DNA of 64,000 bases, from assembly GCA_002150815.3 (NCBI GenBank), contig NDFF03000402.1, positions 124,001 through 188,000 of the forward strand, given 5' to 3'. This DNA is from Grammothele lineata (lineage: Eukaryota > Basidiomycota > Agaricomycetes > Polyporales > Polyporaceae). A program made the position numbers and the translations under genes. Positions within the stretch are counted from its first letter, which is position 1. Each line of letters opens with the position of its first letter. The notes under the pieces are model-generated. The model ran no database searches. It worked only from the letters and a program-made list of their open reading frames with translations, and was not told the DNA's origin. This document shows positions 1-11,097 of the stretch, piece by piece.

Positions 1-560
1 TCGTGAGGAGTTACTAGATGCGTCGGGGAGGTCAGCCGGAGGAACGCATCCGTGCGAAGACAAACAACAGGGAAAGTGGGCGGCGGTCTAGGTAGAAGGG
101 CGATAGAGAGGAACGCACCGGTATATATGCGCGACATCCCTTGCAGGATCTCTTCGGGGAACGACTCCGCAGTACCCTTGAGGAGCACGTCGACGTCAAG
201 CAGGACGCGGCCGACGTCCTCGGCGACCTTTGTCGCCTGCACGTAAACGAATGTCAGCAGCCGCTGGACAGCATCCCAGTGCGCTGTACGGGATATCCCA
301 GGAGCATTGAGCTCCCCTTCCGCGTTCGCACGGGCAGGATGCGTAGGTAGGGAGGTGGATTGCCCGGGGTTTGTGGCAGGATCTGGAGGGTTGAAAAGCG
401 GGGACAAGATAACGATCTGGAGCGTTTCTGTAGTTCTGCGTGCGACGATGGAGACCGGTTTCGCGAGGAACTGTGGGCTATCGTCCAGCCTATGGAGCGT
501 GGTGAGCAGCACGGAGTGCTGCACGTCCTCGAAGTCCGGTGGGGCAGCTGAGGTAGACAT
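1..560 (-). CDS. Phosphopantetheine adenylyltransferase-like protein, N-terminal part (cut by window edge)
   Basis: The start codon is the ATG at 560-558, and the frame runs off the left edge. An N-terminal region ending in HWDAVQRLLTFVYVQATKV and VLLDVDVLLKG resembles the N-terminal domain that precedes the nucleotidyltransferase fold in fungal pantetheine-phosphate adenylyltransferases (the Cab4 type). These make dephospho-CoA from phosphopantetheine and ATP in coenzyme A synthesis. The catalytic HxGH motif would lie outside the window, so the assignment rests on family memory of the N-terminus only. One intron is likely at 118-14: GTGCGT donor, CATCTAG acceptor, phase 1, 105 nt. After it the frame reads VTPHD to the edge. 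An unrelated basidiomycete protein with a similar N-terminus cannot be excluded. Confidence 0.5.
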   Translation of the reverse strand, partial: MSTSAAPPDFEDVQHSVLLTTLHRLDDSPQFLAKPVSIVARRTTETLQIVILSPLFNPPDPATNPGQSTSLPTHPARANAEGELNAPGISRTAHWDAVQRLLTFVYVQATKVAEDVGRVLLDVDVLLKGTAESFPEEILQGMSRIYTGAFLSIALLPRPPPTFPVVCLRTDAFLRLTSPTHLVTPH

Positions 561-1222
561 GGCGTGCTTATCTGGGGATCATCGACTGCAGTTCCACTGA
601 CGACGTCCAGTCAGCCCCTTGTTCCTCAAATGAAGCGGAAAGTCGCAGCTGTAGCGGATTCTGGAGTATGCCAGCACGCTCGTAAGAGCACGTTGGACGG
701 ATGAGATGAGATGTCATCGAAGCACCATGGCGCGATGGCTGAAATGGACAGACAAGGACAGGCACAGGCGCGGAGGCGAGCGGCGACTGCAGTCAGTGGT
801 CCTAGCTGGAGGGTATGTGTGTATAGACACGGAATGATATCATGTTATACATGGCGTTACTGTAAGTACCAGATAGCAATAAGTCAGGTGTCGTGAGCGG
901 GTCGTGAAAGCGGTCCGATGTGTGAGCAGAAAGTACGGAGAAAGCACAAAACATTGCGGTAAGGAAACGCAGTAATCCTCGCCTGGCCTCAAACCGGCGG
1001 CCAATGTCCAAGATGGGGAACGTGTCCGGAAACAGCGGGTGCGGATAATGTCATGTCCGTGTGCGAGGTGATGCGCGGCTCGCGGAGAGGTCCTTGACAT
1101 CGAAAAAGATGCTAAACGCGAACGCCAGACAGAGCAAGCAAGCAGCAGCGGTTGCGAGGTTGTACGCGTCGCACCTGCTCATCTTTATGAGCCCCACAGA
1201 GCAGCAAAATCAAACGGTTTGC
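561..1222. other. Intergenic spacer, no gene seen
   Basis: About 660 bases lie between the start of the adenylyltransferase-like gene and the stop of the membrane-protein gene, both on the minus strand. Short open frames here lack coding character and compatible splice sites. It presumably holds the promoter of the former and the 3' UTR of the latter. Confidence 0.5.
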
Positions 1223-2879
1223 TTACCATCCCAGAAATCCACCAACCGGGCAACGCTTCCCCATGAGAATGAGCACGAACTCCGCACCCCACAGAACCAG
1301 TCCGATTGCGTCTATGGTGGTACCCCACTTCAGCATCTTCCTGGCCTGCTTCCATTGCTCCTCCATCGCCAGCCCCGCGAAAATGCCTCGCCTCTTCGGT
1401 CTCCTCCGTCTCGGGCCGCCGCTTGACGCGCCCGAGTACGAGCCAGGAATGGCAGAGGAGCCGTCGTCTTCCTCGTCCTCTTCGTCCTCACGCCCACGCT
1501 CGGAATCGCGTCCGAACATACTTGGGTCGACAATGAGGTTTACTTGGACGCTACCTGGGTCGGGTGGACCCTTGCCCTTCTTCCCTTTCTTCTTTGGCTT
1601 GCCTCCCGGAAGGCCCTGCACGGGCAGGACCATCATTCCACCGGGTCCCCCGGTAAGCGGGGCACCTTTAGGTTTTCGACGGCCACAGCAGCAAGGGTAG
1701 ATGAGGAAGAAGAACGTGCAGCCGAAGAACGTGATGAAGGAAAGGATGTAAAGGAGGTATGCGGGCAGTTTGCTCGCAGGGGGCGCGGGAGTCTTGGGCT
1801 TGATGACCTACACGGGGAGGAAAAGTGATTAATGTCTCCACTCTGGGGAGAGATCTCGGAGTACACACCAGACCAGAGTAGATGGAAGCGACTACCGCGG
1901 TCAGTGCAAGGAGTACTTGCACCCATCGCGTTGCTAATCGCTTCTTCGGGCCCTCTGTTATCAACTTGCCATGCTCGTCCACGCTTCCTACAAAATGCTC
2001 TGGCACCTCGTTCTTAATTGCATCTTTTCCAAATTCCCGCTCCAGCATCCGCATCCGCTCCTCCTTGATCTCAGGGTCGACGGGACGGTCATCCTGATCG
2101 GCTGCCCATGGTACCATGCCATGATCGCGCGAAGAGCGGGAATGTGCCCCGTACGATGAACCGTACGGGTACGACGGCGGCGAGCCCAGGCTGTAAGGGT
2201 CGGCGAGCGGGTCCCGGTCGAAGGTGTAGCTTGGGTCAAAGGGATTACGTTTGAGCGCGTCATCTCCGCTGTGTCCATGCGAAGACGTGGGAGGAGAGAA
2301 GGGGTTGGCGTTTGGGCGATCCCGGTTGTACCATCCTCGGGCGAAGGAAGGAAACTGAGCGATATCAATCTCGGTATCTGGGCTGGCAACCCGAGGCTCT
2401 TCTCGTCCGCGCGAGCGGTAGGAGGAAGGGTGACCACCTCTTGAACCGGTGGGAAAGGAAGATGGGGGTGGGAGTGAGAACGGGCGACGTGAGGGTGGGG
2501 AATGGGGACCTCCGGAAAACGACTGAGAACTTGAGGCCGAAGTTAAGGACGGCGGGTCAATGGAGTCCATACGAGCAAGAGGCCTGAACGGTTGTGGGGA
2601 TGGAGGGTACGAGTCGTATGGCTGGAACGCATGCTGTTGGCGGTTGTTGCGGGCTAGTGTTTGTGCATAATCGGCGAGGTCGAGAGCTTCGACGGATACA
2701 TCGGACGGCTCACGACGCCTGTCCACTGCCCAGTGACCGACAGCCCGGTACGGATCCTGATCAGCTGTCCTCAAATTTGAGGATGCTGGTAGAGGGTCGT
2801 AGGGATCCGGAGACCATGGTCGGCGAAAACGAGAAGGCGGCGGAAGAGACTCGAGCCAATGGTCGGGGTAAGATGTCAT
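1223..2879 (-). CDS. Conserved fungal membrane protein of unknown function, three predicted helices
   Basis: Two exons, 2879-1869 and 1807-1223, joined by a 61-nt intron (GTGTGT...GTGTAG, phase 0), give 531 residues. The first 300 or so residues are a low-complexity Ser/Pro/Tyr/Arg-rich, probably disordered cytosolic region. It is followed by a short ordered stretch with PEIKEERMRMLEREFG. One helix follows (VQVLLALTAVVASIYSGLV). A second is LLYILSFITFFGCTFFFLIY, ending in a Cys triplet and basic residues that could be palmitoylated. Then come a Gly/Lys-rich linker, an acidic run (EDEEDEEDD), a basic run and a third hydrophobic segment near the C-terminus. I do not recognise a named domain. 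The layout suggests an ER, plasma-membrane or vesicle protein, which is inference from topology only. Confidence 0.75.
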
Positions 2880-3284
2880 GAGTAGTCGTCAAAGTCGTTC
2901 CAATTCGTGGCTAGTCGTCAGTAGGGATACAATGAGTGTCTGCACTGCGATGTGGTGGTGGGTATGATGGACTAGGAGGATAGAGAGGAGGGCGGGAGCA
3001 TCGAGCGGTGAGAGCGAGCGACAAGACAGCTGAAGGAACGCACGCCCAGGATCCCGGCGGGCGCTAGGCGGGCGTTACGGAGCCCCACGTGCGTCATCTG
3101 CACGGATAACGAGCCCGACATGTCCTTTTTGGGAGAAAGCGAGCGCCCCGAGCAGTGCGACATCGTCCCGAAACGTCCGCCTGCGCTCGTCGTCCTCGTC
3201 TGCCACAGCGAACGCTCGCCTTGGTCGACTCTTAGGCCACACCCCGCCGCGTGTGCCCGCTCGCATGTCGCCCTCCTTTCTCCA
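2880..3284. other. Divergent promoter region between the membrane-protein gene and ATG15
   Basis: About 400 bases lie between two divergent start codons. No gene is visible. Pyrimidine-rich stretches precede the ATG15 start, as is usual for fungal core promoters. Confidence 0.5.
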
Positions 3285-4863
3285 ATGCGCATCTCCGCGT
3301 TCTCTCTGCCACACTCCCTCCTTGTACTCATCTTTGCTCTCCTCACTGCCCGTGCCGCCCCACCAACCCGCACGCCCATAGCTCTTGAGCTTCGGGATGC
3401 ATATACAATCCGGCCTCTCAACGGCGACGCCGCCAGCGATTTTTACCAGCTTCCGTTCCAATTTACTCGCACCTTGGCCAGCGATCGCCTCCCGTCGGCC
3501 GCGGCCACTGTGCAAGCGATCCCCTCTGTCATCTTGCGCCCACGGGACCCTACTGCGTACCAGCGAGCACGTTTAAGATCCCTGCGCGAGCATGAAAGTG
3601 AAGCTATTGACTGGGAGCCCGTTACCGTGCTTGCACCGGATGTCCAGGACAAGCACACGCTCTCCCAGCTCGCTCGCATGACCGGAAACGCGTATGCGCT
3701 CCCCGGCAGGCCAAACTGGTACGAGATCGACCCTGCGTGGAATACTGTACGTGTGATTTCTTGTCTTCCTCGAGAGCTTGTTGGAGCCTGGATTCATCTC
3801 CGTTTCTCCACTTCCTCGAGGTCAAACTCCTTCCGCCATCGTCCTGACATCATTCTCCTTTGGGCGCAGAGCTTTCCATTCGGATGGGAAGACAAGGCGG
3901 ACGGCTTCCGCGGACACGTCTTCCTCTCTCCCGACAACGCCACGGTCGTCCTCTCCATTAAAGGAACGACCCTTCAGGGTCCGACGTCCAAGAAGGACAA
4001 GTTCAACGATAACCTCCTCTTCTCCTGCTGCTGTGCACGCGTCGACTTCACCTGGGTCTTCCGCCAAGTATGCGACTGCTACGCGAAGAAATGGAGGTGC
4101 GACAATACCTGTCTCACAGATGCGCTCGTCCAGGATAGCCTGTTCTATAATGTCGGAGTGGTAAGTGCTCGTCATGCTTGTTTGTTTCAATATCATAACC
4201 AGCACTTTCCTCTCGGCAGGGTCTGATCCACAACATCACCGCATTGTACCCCGATGCCAACATTTGGCTCACCGGGCACTCGCTTGGGGGCGCGCTCGCC
4301 TCCTTGCTCGGGACGACATTTGGGCTACCCGCCGTCGCCTTCGAGGCACCCGGAGAACGACTCGCCGCGCAGCGCCTGCACCTCCCCTTGCCTTCCCTCC
4401 CGCCCAACCGCACGGACGCCGGTATCGACTACGGGAACGTACCCGTCACGCACGTCTACCACAATGCGGATCCGATCCCGCAGGGTGCGTGCACTGGCGT
4501 GGGCTCGCCGTGCGCGCAGGGCGGGTACGCGCTCGAGACGCGGTGCCACCTCGGCAAGTCGATCGTGTACGACACGGTGGGGAAGCTGGGCTGGAAGGTG
4601 GACATCCGGAAGCACGTCATCAAGGAGGTGATCACGCATGTCATCGAAGCGGACGTGGATGGCTGGGAAGACGAAGACGGGAATGTGAGGGAAATTCCCG
4701 AACTCAGAGTAGAGGAGGATTGTGTGGTGAGTTCGTCGGAGTGTTCAACGCCGAGCGTAATGGTGCTGACGGTTGCATGTGGTAGGACTGTTTCAAGTGG
4801 GAGTTCGGCGACTTCAAGGACGATGATGATGACAAGGACAAGGATAAGGACAAAGACGACTGA
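3285..4863 (+). CDS. ATG15: Autophagy-related phospholipase Atg15
   Basis: Four exons (3285-3746, 3870-4160, 4220-4726, 4786-4863) with phase-0 junctions encode 445 residues. A single N-terminal hydrophobic segment (LLVLIFALLTARAAP) fits the type II signal anchor that sends Atg15 through the multivesicular-body pathway to the vacuole. There it degrades membranes of autophagic and Cvt bodies. Family landmarks are present: FNDNLLFSCCCARVDFTW, the Cys-rich VCDCYAKKWRCD, the lipase serine elbow GHSLGG (Ser about 272), THVYHNADP and RCHLG carrying likely catalytic Asp and His, and the conserved end DCFKWEFGDF. After this the chain ends in an unusual Asp/Lys tail (KDDDDDK followed by DK repeats). 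The first intron is 123 nt, long for this window. The start chosen is the only Met just ahead of the signal anchor. Identification is secure. Confidence 0.95.
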
Positions 4864-5005
4864 CCCCAGATCTAGACCATTGTATATCTATGTTGTACAC
4901 TAGCACTTCATCTGTACACCACTAACATGGCCGCCCGAGATTCCCGCCACGAAGCAGATCCCAGTCCCATACAAGAAAAGACACCATAACCCTCGGATTC
5001 TCCGT

Positions 5006-7010
5006 CTACGCCCGGCACTCCTTTCCCCCAATTAACCTGCCCTGGACATACACCCTCCTCACATTACGATCATCCCCACAAAACAAGAACCGCTCCAGCA
5101 TCCCCTCCAGCTCCTCCCTCGCACTCTTCCCTTCCTCGTTCCCGTGCTCGCCCCCGGCACCGCTCCGGTGCACAGCGAGCTCCGCGTCAAGGTCCGCACC
5201 CCAAACCGCGGGGTTACCCGCGTCGGTGCGGACGCTCACGACGAGCGCGTCGAACGCCTTGCCCGCCTCCAAGGAGCCGATCCGCCCCGCAAGCTCGCAC
5301 ACCTGCGCCCCTCCGAGCGTCGCGAGGTGCAGCAGCGTCGGCACCGGGAGCTGGCGGTCGGCGAAGCGCGCGTTGGGGCCTGGGGCGGACGAGGACGCGG
5401 GAGAAGAGAAGGCGGAGGCGGCCGCGGCGGACGCGGAGGCGGCCATGGCGACGACCTTCGAGCACATGCTCGCGTGCTGGACCGCGGTGAGGATCGAGGG
5501 CGAGAACCCGCCCGAGACGTCCGTGCCCAGGCCGACCTGTCCGCCTTGAGTGAGCTTCCTCGGAATGGACGCACAGAGAATGCAGAGGAGAGGCGACGCA
5601 CCTTGATGCCGCGGTCGAGGAGCATCCCGACGCGGGCGCACCCGCTCCTGAGGTTGAAGTTGCTGGTCGGGCAGTGACTCACGCCCGCGCCCCGCGCCGC
5701 GATGAGCCTTACCTCTTCTTCCTCGAGATGCACTGCGTGCGCAAGGATCGTGTTCTCCCTCAGCAGTCCGAACGCGTCGTACACGCCCGCATACGTCGTC
5801 TCCTTCTCCTTCCCTGCATTCGCACACGTACCCTCGCGCGGAGGAAGCGTCCCGGGCGGGAAGAGCTCCTTCGTGAACGCGATCTCCCCCGCGTTCTCCG
5901 AGATGTGCGTCTGAATCGCGAGCCCCGGATCCGCCCTTGCAAGCTCTCCGAGCTGAGAAAGAAGCTCGTTCGAACACGAGATCGCGAAGCGCGGAGTGAG
6001 CACCGGGCGCACGAGCGGCTCCGCGGCGCCGGGTAGAGGGGGAAGCGCGCGGATGTGTGCGATGAGCTCACGCGTGGCTGCGAGCGACGCGGCGGGCGAG
6101 GGCTCGACGTAGTAGGGCGCGGCGTTACGGTCCATGTTGCATTTCTGCGATGCGTGGAGAGAGGGCGGGGTGTGAGCTAGAGCGCTACGGGAGGGGAAGA
6201 AGGCGCACCTACCCCGACGAAGGCGCGCTGGCCTGCATACATGCGGGTCAGAAAGAATCAACGAGCGTTCTCCAGGAAGAGAAGAGATCAGAACAAAGCG
6301 ACGGACCATAACCGTGAATGACGTCCGCGAGCACCTTCGTCCCTTCGCCGTGCAGGGTCCCGTAGTAGCAGCACGTCGTCGACTGTAGCAGTTGCGTTAG
6401 TCAATCTCCGCGTGAGCCTACATGACAGCGAGCGTGCTTGGCGCAGGAAGCGCAGAGAGACGGGGACGTACGCCATAGTCGATGGTGCGCTTGATGATGG
6501 ATGTATATGCCCGGCGCGCGAAGGCGACATCTGCGAAGCGCGCCTCCATGGGGAAGGTCACTTCCTTGAGCCAGTCCAGCAGCTCGTACTGCCCCCCGCT
6601 GCATGAGGTTCGAACGTTCGTTCAGTATTATGCGCACACGACACGAAAGCACGGGCAGACGCACCTCCCCATGTTCGGCACCTGAGGCGCATGCTACGAC
6701 CGTCCGGGAGGAGACATCATCCCATAAGAGCGCAGTGAGAACAGGAAGGGCCGAAAGCACTCACGATATGCGTGTCGATGAAGCCCGGCATCAAGAACTC
6801 GCCCTTCTTGAGCTCCACCAAATCCGGCGCCTCGTCCGCCACGCCGCGCCGCGCAAGGACCTCCTGCAGCGCATGCGGGGCGACGTCCCGCTCGACCCAG
6901 GCGATGTCCCCGCTCGCGCGGTCGACGGCGAGGAGTGCACGCGGTAGCGCGTCGTACGTGGTGAGCGAGGTGGGGGAGACGAGCGCTCCGTAGAAGAAGA
7001 CGGTCGACAT
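5006..7010 (-). CDS. GUD1: Guanine deaminase
   Basis: Seven exons (7010-6765, 6693-6665, 6598-6472, 6382-6307, 6232-6213, 6144-5602, 5536-5006) sum to 1572 nt, or 523 residues with stop. The enzyme hydrolyses guanine to xanthine and ammonia in purine salvage. It belongs to the zinc amidohydrolase superfamily. Visible landmarks are PGFIDTHIHAPQ with the HxH metal ligands (split by intron 1), GGQYELLDWL, the STTCCYYGTLH strand, QTHISEN, the ILAHAVHL histidine, SHCPTSNFNLRSG, and GLGTDVSGG with the metal-binding Asp. Exons 2 and 5 are only 29 and 20 nt. An Ala/Ser-rich insertion (ASASAAAASAFSS) follows the catalytic core and is probably a surface loop. The ATG at 7010 begins a typical short N-terminus. 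Confidence 0.93.
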
Positions 7011-8942
7011 GGTGGCTTCGCTGTGTCTGCGTTGTTCAGATTGCGGGGTTCGTGGTGTCTCGACGTCTTCGTGTCCTTGTTCCTCGGGGGCTGGGGTGCG
7101 GTCGGTGCGCTCTAGGGCGGGGGTCTAAAGCAAGGACGCTGACGCCGACGAGGGGCGAGAAGACGCCGCCGGATAAGGGGAGGGTGATCATGTCTCGCGG
7201 GTGGGCAGGCGGAGGTGGCATGGCGTGCATGCGAAGGCGTGGCGTCCCGCGGCGGCGGCTGGGCCAAGGCGCGCGGCGCGGACCCAGATAAGCATCGCGA
7301 CCGCCCGAACCTGCCTGAACGCCTGCCCCGGTGCGCGTCTATATTAGGAAGGCGAGTAAGAACGTCAGCCGAGGGCGCCTGTTTTGCCTCGGGGTACCGT
7401 ATCCAGGGTCGAGCGGCGTCGATATTGGTGTCGGCAGCGGGGTGCAAGCGGGCGCTCTGCAAGCGCTGCAAGGAATAGCCGTTCCGCTCCAGTCGGAGGA
7501 CAGGACGAATTGAATGCATGTGCCACATGTGCCTAGAAACCATGAACCGAGTAGCTGGCCTCGTAGAAGGGGGCATCCCACGCAGGCAGGATCGGCCTAG
7601 CAAGGAAGCGCAATGCCGGACGTTACAACATTGCAATGCAAAGGCATATCTCGGGAATAGTCCGTCTCCTAACGCCCGCGGCTGACACCTTAAATGACAC
7701 TATATGCGCGTTGGTGAGAACCCTTCACGCAGTATCTAGGGTAGCCACCACGCGTTTTTCAAACGTGTTTGAGTGTGTCCCAACGGGCGTAAGGGAGCGA
7801 TGCGCTCAGTCTACATAATATGGAGGCCGTATCACGGACATCATCAATATCGCTCTGGCCTCGAATGTTCGGACGTACAGCAACACGCCCGCACCCCAAA
7901 GGCGGACAAGAACGGCGGGAGGCGGTGAAGGGCCCTTCGCATGATCACACCGGCAGCGGGGGATAGTGGTGGATTCTGGTGTCATCATTTACGGACGAGC
8001 GTCAGGACTACGTCCGCGAAGCTGATGCGGCTCTGTGTGAATTTGCGACGTCCGCGGTGCGCGGGCGGCACCGGATGTCAAGGACGCACCCGGCGGACGT
8101 CAATGCGCTGGATGGTGGTGTTCATTGACAGCGCGTGTCCGTTCAACGTCTTCCAGACAGGAAATAGCGCAATATACGAGGGTACCGGTGATTCACAGAA
8201 CGGCAAGCGCGGATGAGCTTGTGTGCAGGGCTCTCGGTTGGACCTGCGCGCTGCCAATCTGTGATCACGAATCTGCCGCCTCGGGTGACGCGACCCCGTT
8301 TGCGTCCCTTGGCGCCGCGGCCTGCGTGGGACGGCCGCGGGGAGGGGGTGTGCCTCGACACACCCGCACACCCCGACGGTGCGAGACGGCACGACGGCCG
8401 CCAGGGTTGCGCAGCGCCGTTGCGCCCGCCCTTTGGAACCTGGAATTTCCGAGCGGCGACGTCAGAGATGGATGCATGCACTGTCGCGGGCACGCGGCCG
8501 CGCCCAGTGACACTGACACGGGAGTTGCGAGGGGAAATAGGAGAGAACAAGTCGTCATCGGGGGCTCGGCACCGCCGGCAACGTGCATCGTGGTTGGGGA
8601 TGTCTGAGATGACCCACGGGACGAGCGCGCGGACGGCGGGGGACCGAGACCTCCAGGCCCCGATGGCGGGCGCAGGCGCCGGGCGCGCTGACGTCGACGG
8701 AGGCCCGTTGGGCGTGCGAGCGCGAGGCGCGGGGAGCGTGAGCGCAAAAGGAAGTCTGAAGAATGGGAGAAGGACGACGGGGCTGGCGAACAGAACGCGA
8801 AAGAGAGGCGCAGCATCAGCGGGGAAGATGATTTTGGCAGCGAGCCCGAAGGAAGAAGGAAGGAGACGCGTGCATCTGCGTGTCCCGCCCGGCCCGCGTT
8901 CGCACGCGCGCCCCCGCACGGCGGGCGCATGGAGCGCGTCTT

Positions 8943-9054
8943 GACGCGTCGTGGGCTACCGCAGCGCCGGAGACGCGCTCAGGGTCTGCGTACGACGGCG
9001 AGGACGCGTCCAAGGAAGCGCAAGACGCGTCAAGAGGCTTCAGGCCGACGCGTC
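8943..9054. promoter_or_regulatory. Cluster of four GACGCGTC palindromes (MluI cell-cycle-box-like)
   Basis: The identical 8-bp palindrome occurs at 8943-8950, 9003-9010, 9024-9031 and 9047-9054. Its ACGCGT core is the MCB site bound by the fungal MBF (Mbp1/Swi6) complex at G1/S. The cluster lies about 1.2 kb upstream of the gene at 10214 and 1.9 kb upstream of guanine deaminase, which is far for a fungal promoter. The repetition is seen directly; the function is inferred. Confidence 0.35.
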
Positions 9055-10049
9055 TGTGGCTGTCCGATAGGCAGAGAGTCCGACGCCAGGCCCGGTGCAC
9101 ATGGACGAGAAGTGAACTAGTGACGTCTGGGGCGGCGCATCAGACACGCGCAGACACGCGCAGAGCTCTCGCGAGCGTCGGCGATAGACGAGTGCAGAGG
9201 ACCTCGTCAGGTTCCTGGGCGTGGAGCCGGCGACGGCGCGGGAGTGATTGCGAGCCACAGACTACGGGCGCGGCTGTTCTGAAGATCCCATTCCAGTTGC
9301 TCGATCTGGGCCGCAGGCGCGTCGGTGTGTGGCGGGGCCGAGAGCAATGGGGAAGGAGGCAAGGGCAGAAGGCGGGGAAGGAGGATACATTGTGCTATGG
9401 AGAAGACAAGGAGGAGGATTCGAGGGGGAAGAAGGGAAAGGGTGAGTAGTACAAGACAGATGGGGCAATAGGCGGGAATGGTTGCTGAGCCGGGGGCATT
9501 AAAGCCGTTGCGAGAGCCAAGGCTGTTTGGCAACAAGAGCTGGGCAGAGAGCGGGGCTGGCGGGCACGGGCGGGCGATCGGCGCTGCGATGGAGAGCACG
9601 AGGACCGCCCTGGGACGTCGACGCTAGTCGACGCTGCCTGCGAGTCCCAGCTGAGCGTGCCAGAGCCGCAGCTGAATCAAGTGAATCACCCGGTCGCCCA
9701 GCGGTTTATCAACGCCATGACGTCGGCGGACGCCGACATTCTCGCCCGCTTTTCCGGCCCAGCCACTCGCACGGCGCGCCCCTCCCGTGCGCCACGGGCC
9801 TTGTCCTTTCGCGACCACAGACGCGAAAGCGAGCTCGCAGACCGCAAAACGCCATGCGGGGTGCGGCGCGGATGCCTTTGGCGGCAAACAAGGACGACGA
9901 AAGGCGGGAGCAATGGCCGCATCGAAATGGAGGGAAATGGATGATGGGAGCTTTGGCCGCTCCGGTCGAGCGTGCCACCGCCAGTCCCGGCGCTCACGGA
10001 CACGCGGACCCTTCACATCGGATTGCCCGGATTGCCCACGACTTGGACG

Positions 10050-10056
10050 TTATATA
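10050..10056 (+). promoter_or_regulatory. TATA-like element upstream of the gene at 10214
   Basis: TTATATA in an otherwise GC-rich stretch, about 160 bp before the start codon at 10214. It is followed by a pyrimidine-rich leader, typical of fungal core promoters. Confidence 0.3.
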
Positions 10057-10213
10057 CCCAGCCCCGCCCTTCCTCCTCCTCGTCTGCGCCCGGCGCACAC
10101 GTCGACAGATACCCCCGACTCCGTCCCCGCCGTTGTCGACCGTCTCTTCGTCGTCGTAGCCGACGCACGCCACCACCGCCCCCGTCCGCCCCGTCCACCC
10201 CCTCTCCGCCGCC

Positions 10214-11097
10214 ATGCCTCTCCTCCGCCGCACCATCTCCTCCCCCTCCGTTCGCTCGTCTCCCTACAGCTATCCTTCAAGCTCGAGTGCAAACGCGCAT
10301 GCCACGCGCGCCGCCAACCCCCAGCCCCGCAGATCATCAGGCTCAGACGTTAGCAGCCGCCGCGTCCTCGCCGACCTCGACTGGTGGACCGTCCAGGACG
10401 GCCAGCGCGAGTTCTACACGGGGCCTGTCGGCGCGCAGGACGAGGAGAGTGCGGCGGAGAACGAGCAGGTCCGTCCTCCCCGCGCACCAACCCCTGCGCT
10501 CGAGAACGACGCCGCGGTAGCGCCCCCCGCCGCCGCACCTGCTGGTTCGGGTTTCGGAGGCTTTGAGGACGAGGTGCTCTCAAGCCCTCTTTGGGACGTG
10601 AACGTGGACAGCCCGCTCGCCATGGGCTCTTCTGAGGTCCGTTCCAATCCCGCCCTCGCACGCCAACCACAGGCTCGCTGACCACCAGGCGCTTCCTCTC
10701 ACAGGCGTACTCCCCCTTCTCCCCCTTCGCGTCGCTTGCCGTCGCGCCCAGGACACCCTTCCGCAGGACGTCCTCCGAGTCGTCCCAATCCTCGGTAGAC
10801 AGCTCGCCCGACGCGAACGGGTCCTTCCCCTTACCGACGTTCATGGACGTCCTCCGGCCGACCCCCTCGGCGTACCCGTCAGTGTTCGCTGCATCGAGTC
10901 TGGGTATGGGTCGCCCCTCGAGCTCAAGTCGTGCACCACCGATCGCGTCGCGCTCGATTAGCTATTCCGCGGTCGAGTTCCAAATGTCTTCGGCGCGCGT
11001 CCACGACAGTCGCTTTGAGGACATTGTCCCCGCCCCACCTCCCTTCTTCTCGAGTACGATGGCCGACAACGACATGGATGACCTCTTCTTGGAGTAA
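10214..11097 (+). CDS. Hypothetical Ser/Pro-rich protein
   Basis: Two exons (10214-10636, 10705-11097), split by a 68-nt intron (GTCCGT...CTCACAG, phase 0), encode 271 residues. The protein is mostly low-complexity and probably disordered. It has a basic Ser-rich N-terminus and one more ordered motif, RVLADLDWWTVQDGQREF (residues about 55-72). Short acidic/hydrophobic patches follow (GFGGFEDEVLSSPLWDV), then a Ser/Pro-rich C-terminal half ending in MADNDMDDLFLE. There is no signal peptide or membrane segment. The scattered SP sites and acidic end would suit a phospho-regulated adaptor or transcription-associated protein, but that is speculation. I do not recognise the family. Confidence 0.75.

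Larger units (their letters stand above)
7011..10213. other. Long gene-poor spacer between divergent genes
   Basis: About 3.2 kb separate the guanine deaminase start from the start at 10214. Several open frames longer than 100 codons occur on both strands around 8.1-9.5 kb. They are Arg/Ala/Gly/Pro-rich, overlap each other in opposite frames and lack splice logic, so I read them as GC-rich chance frames. A cluster of GACGCGTC palindromes (listed separately) is the only ordered signal. An unrecognised non-coding RNA cannot be excluded. Confidence 0.5.

Noticed and set aside
4786..4863. Engineered FLAG tag or vector contamination at the ATG15 3' end
   Set aside because: The sequence runs continuously from the conserved DCFKWEFGDF motif into genomic flank, differs from the tag (F for Y, extra Asp) and is followed by native sequence.
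8213..8290. Translation resembling sequencing-adapter peptide (GWTCALPI)
   Set aside because: The nucleotides do not match the adapter; only a few residues agree by chance.
8143..8930. Two overlapping minus-strand open frames of about 220-260 codons and a plus-strand frame of 243 codons
   Set aside because: They overlap in different frames, are Arg/Pro/Ala/Ser-rich as expected from GC-rich DNA, and show no domain, conserved motif or splice logic.
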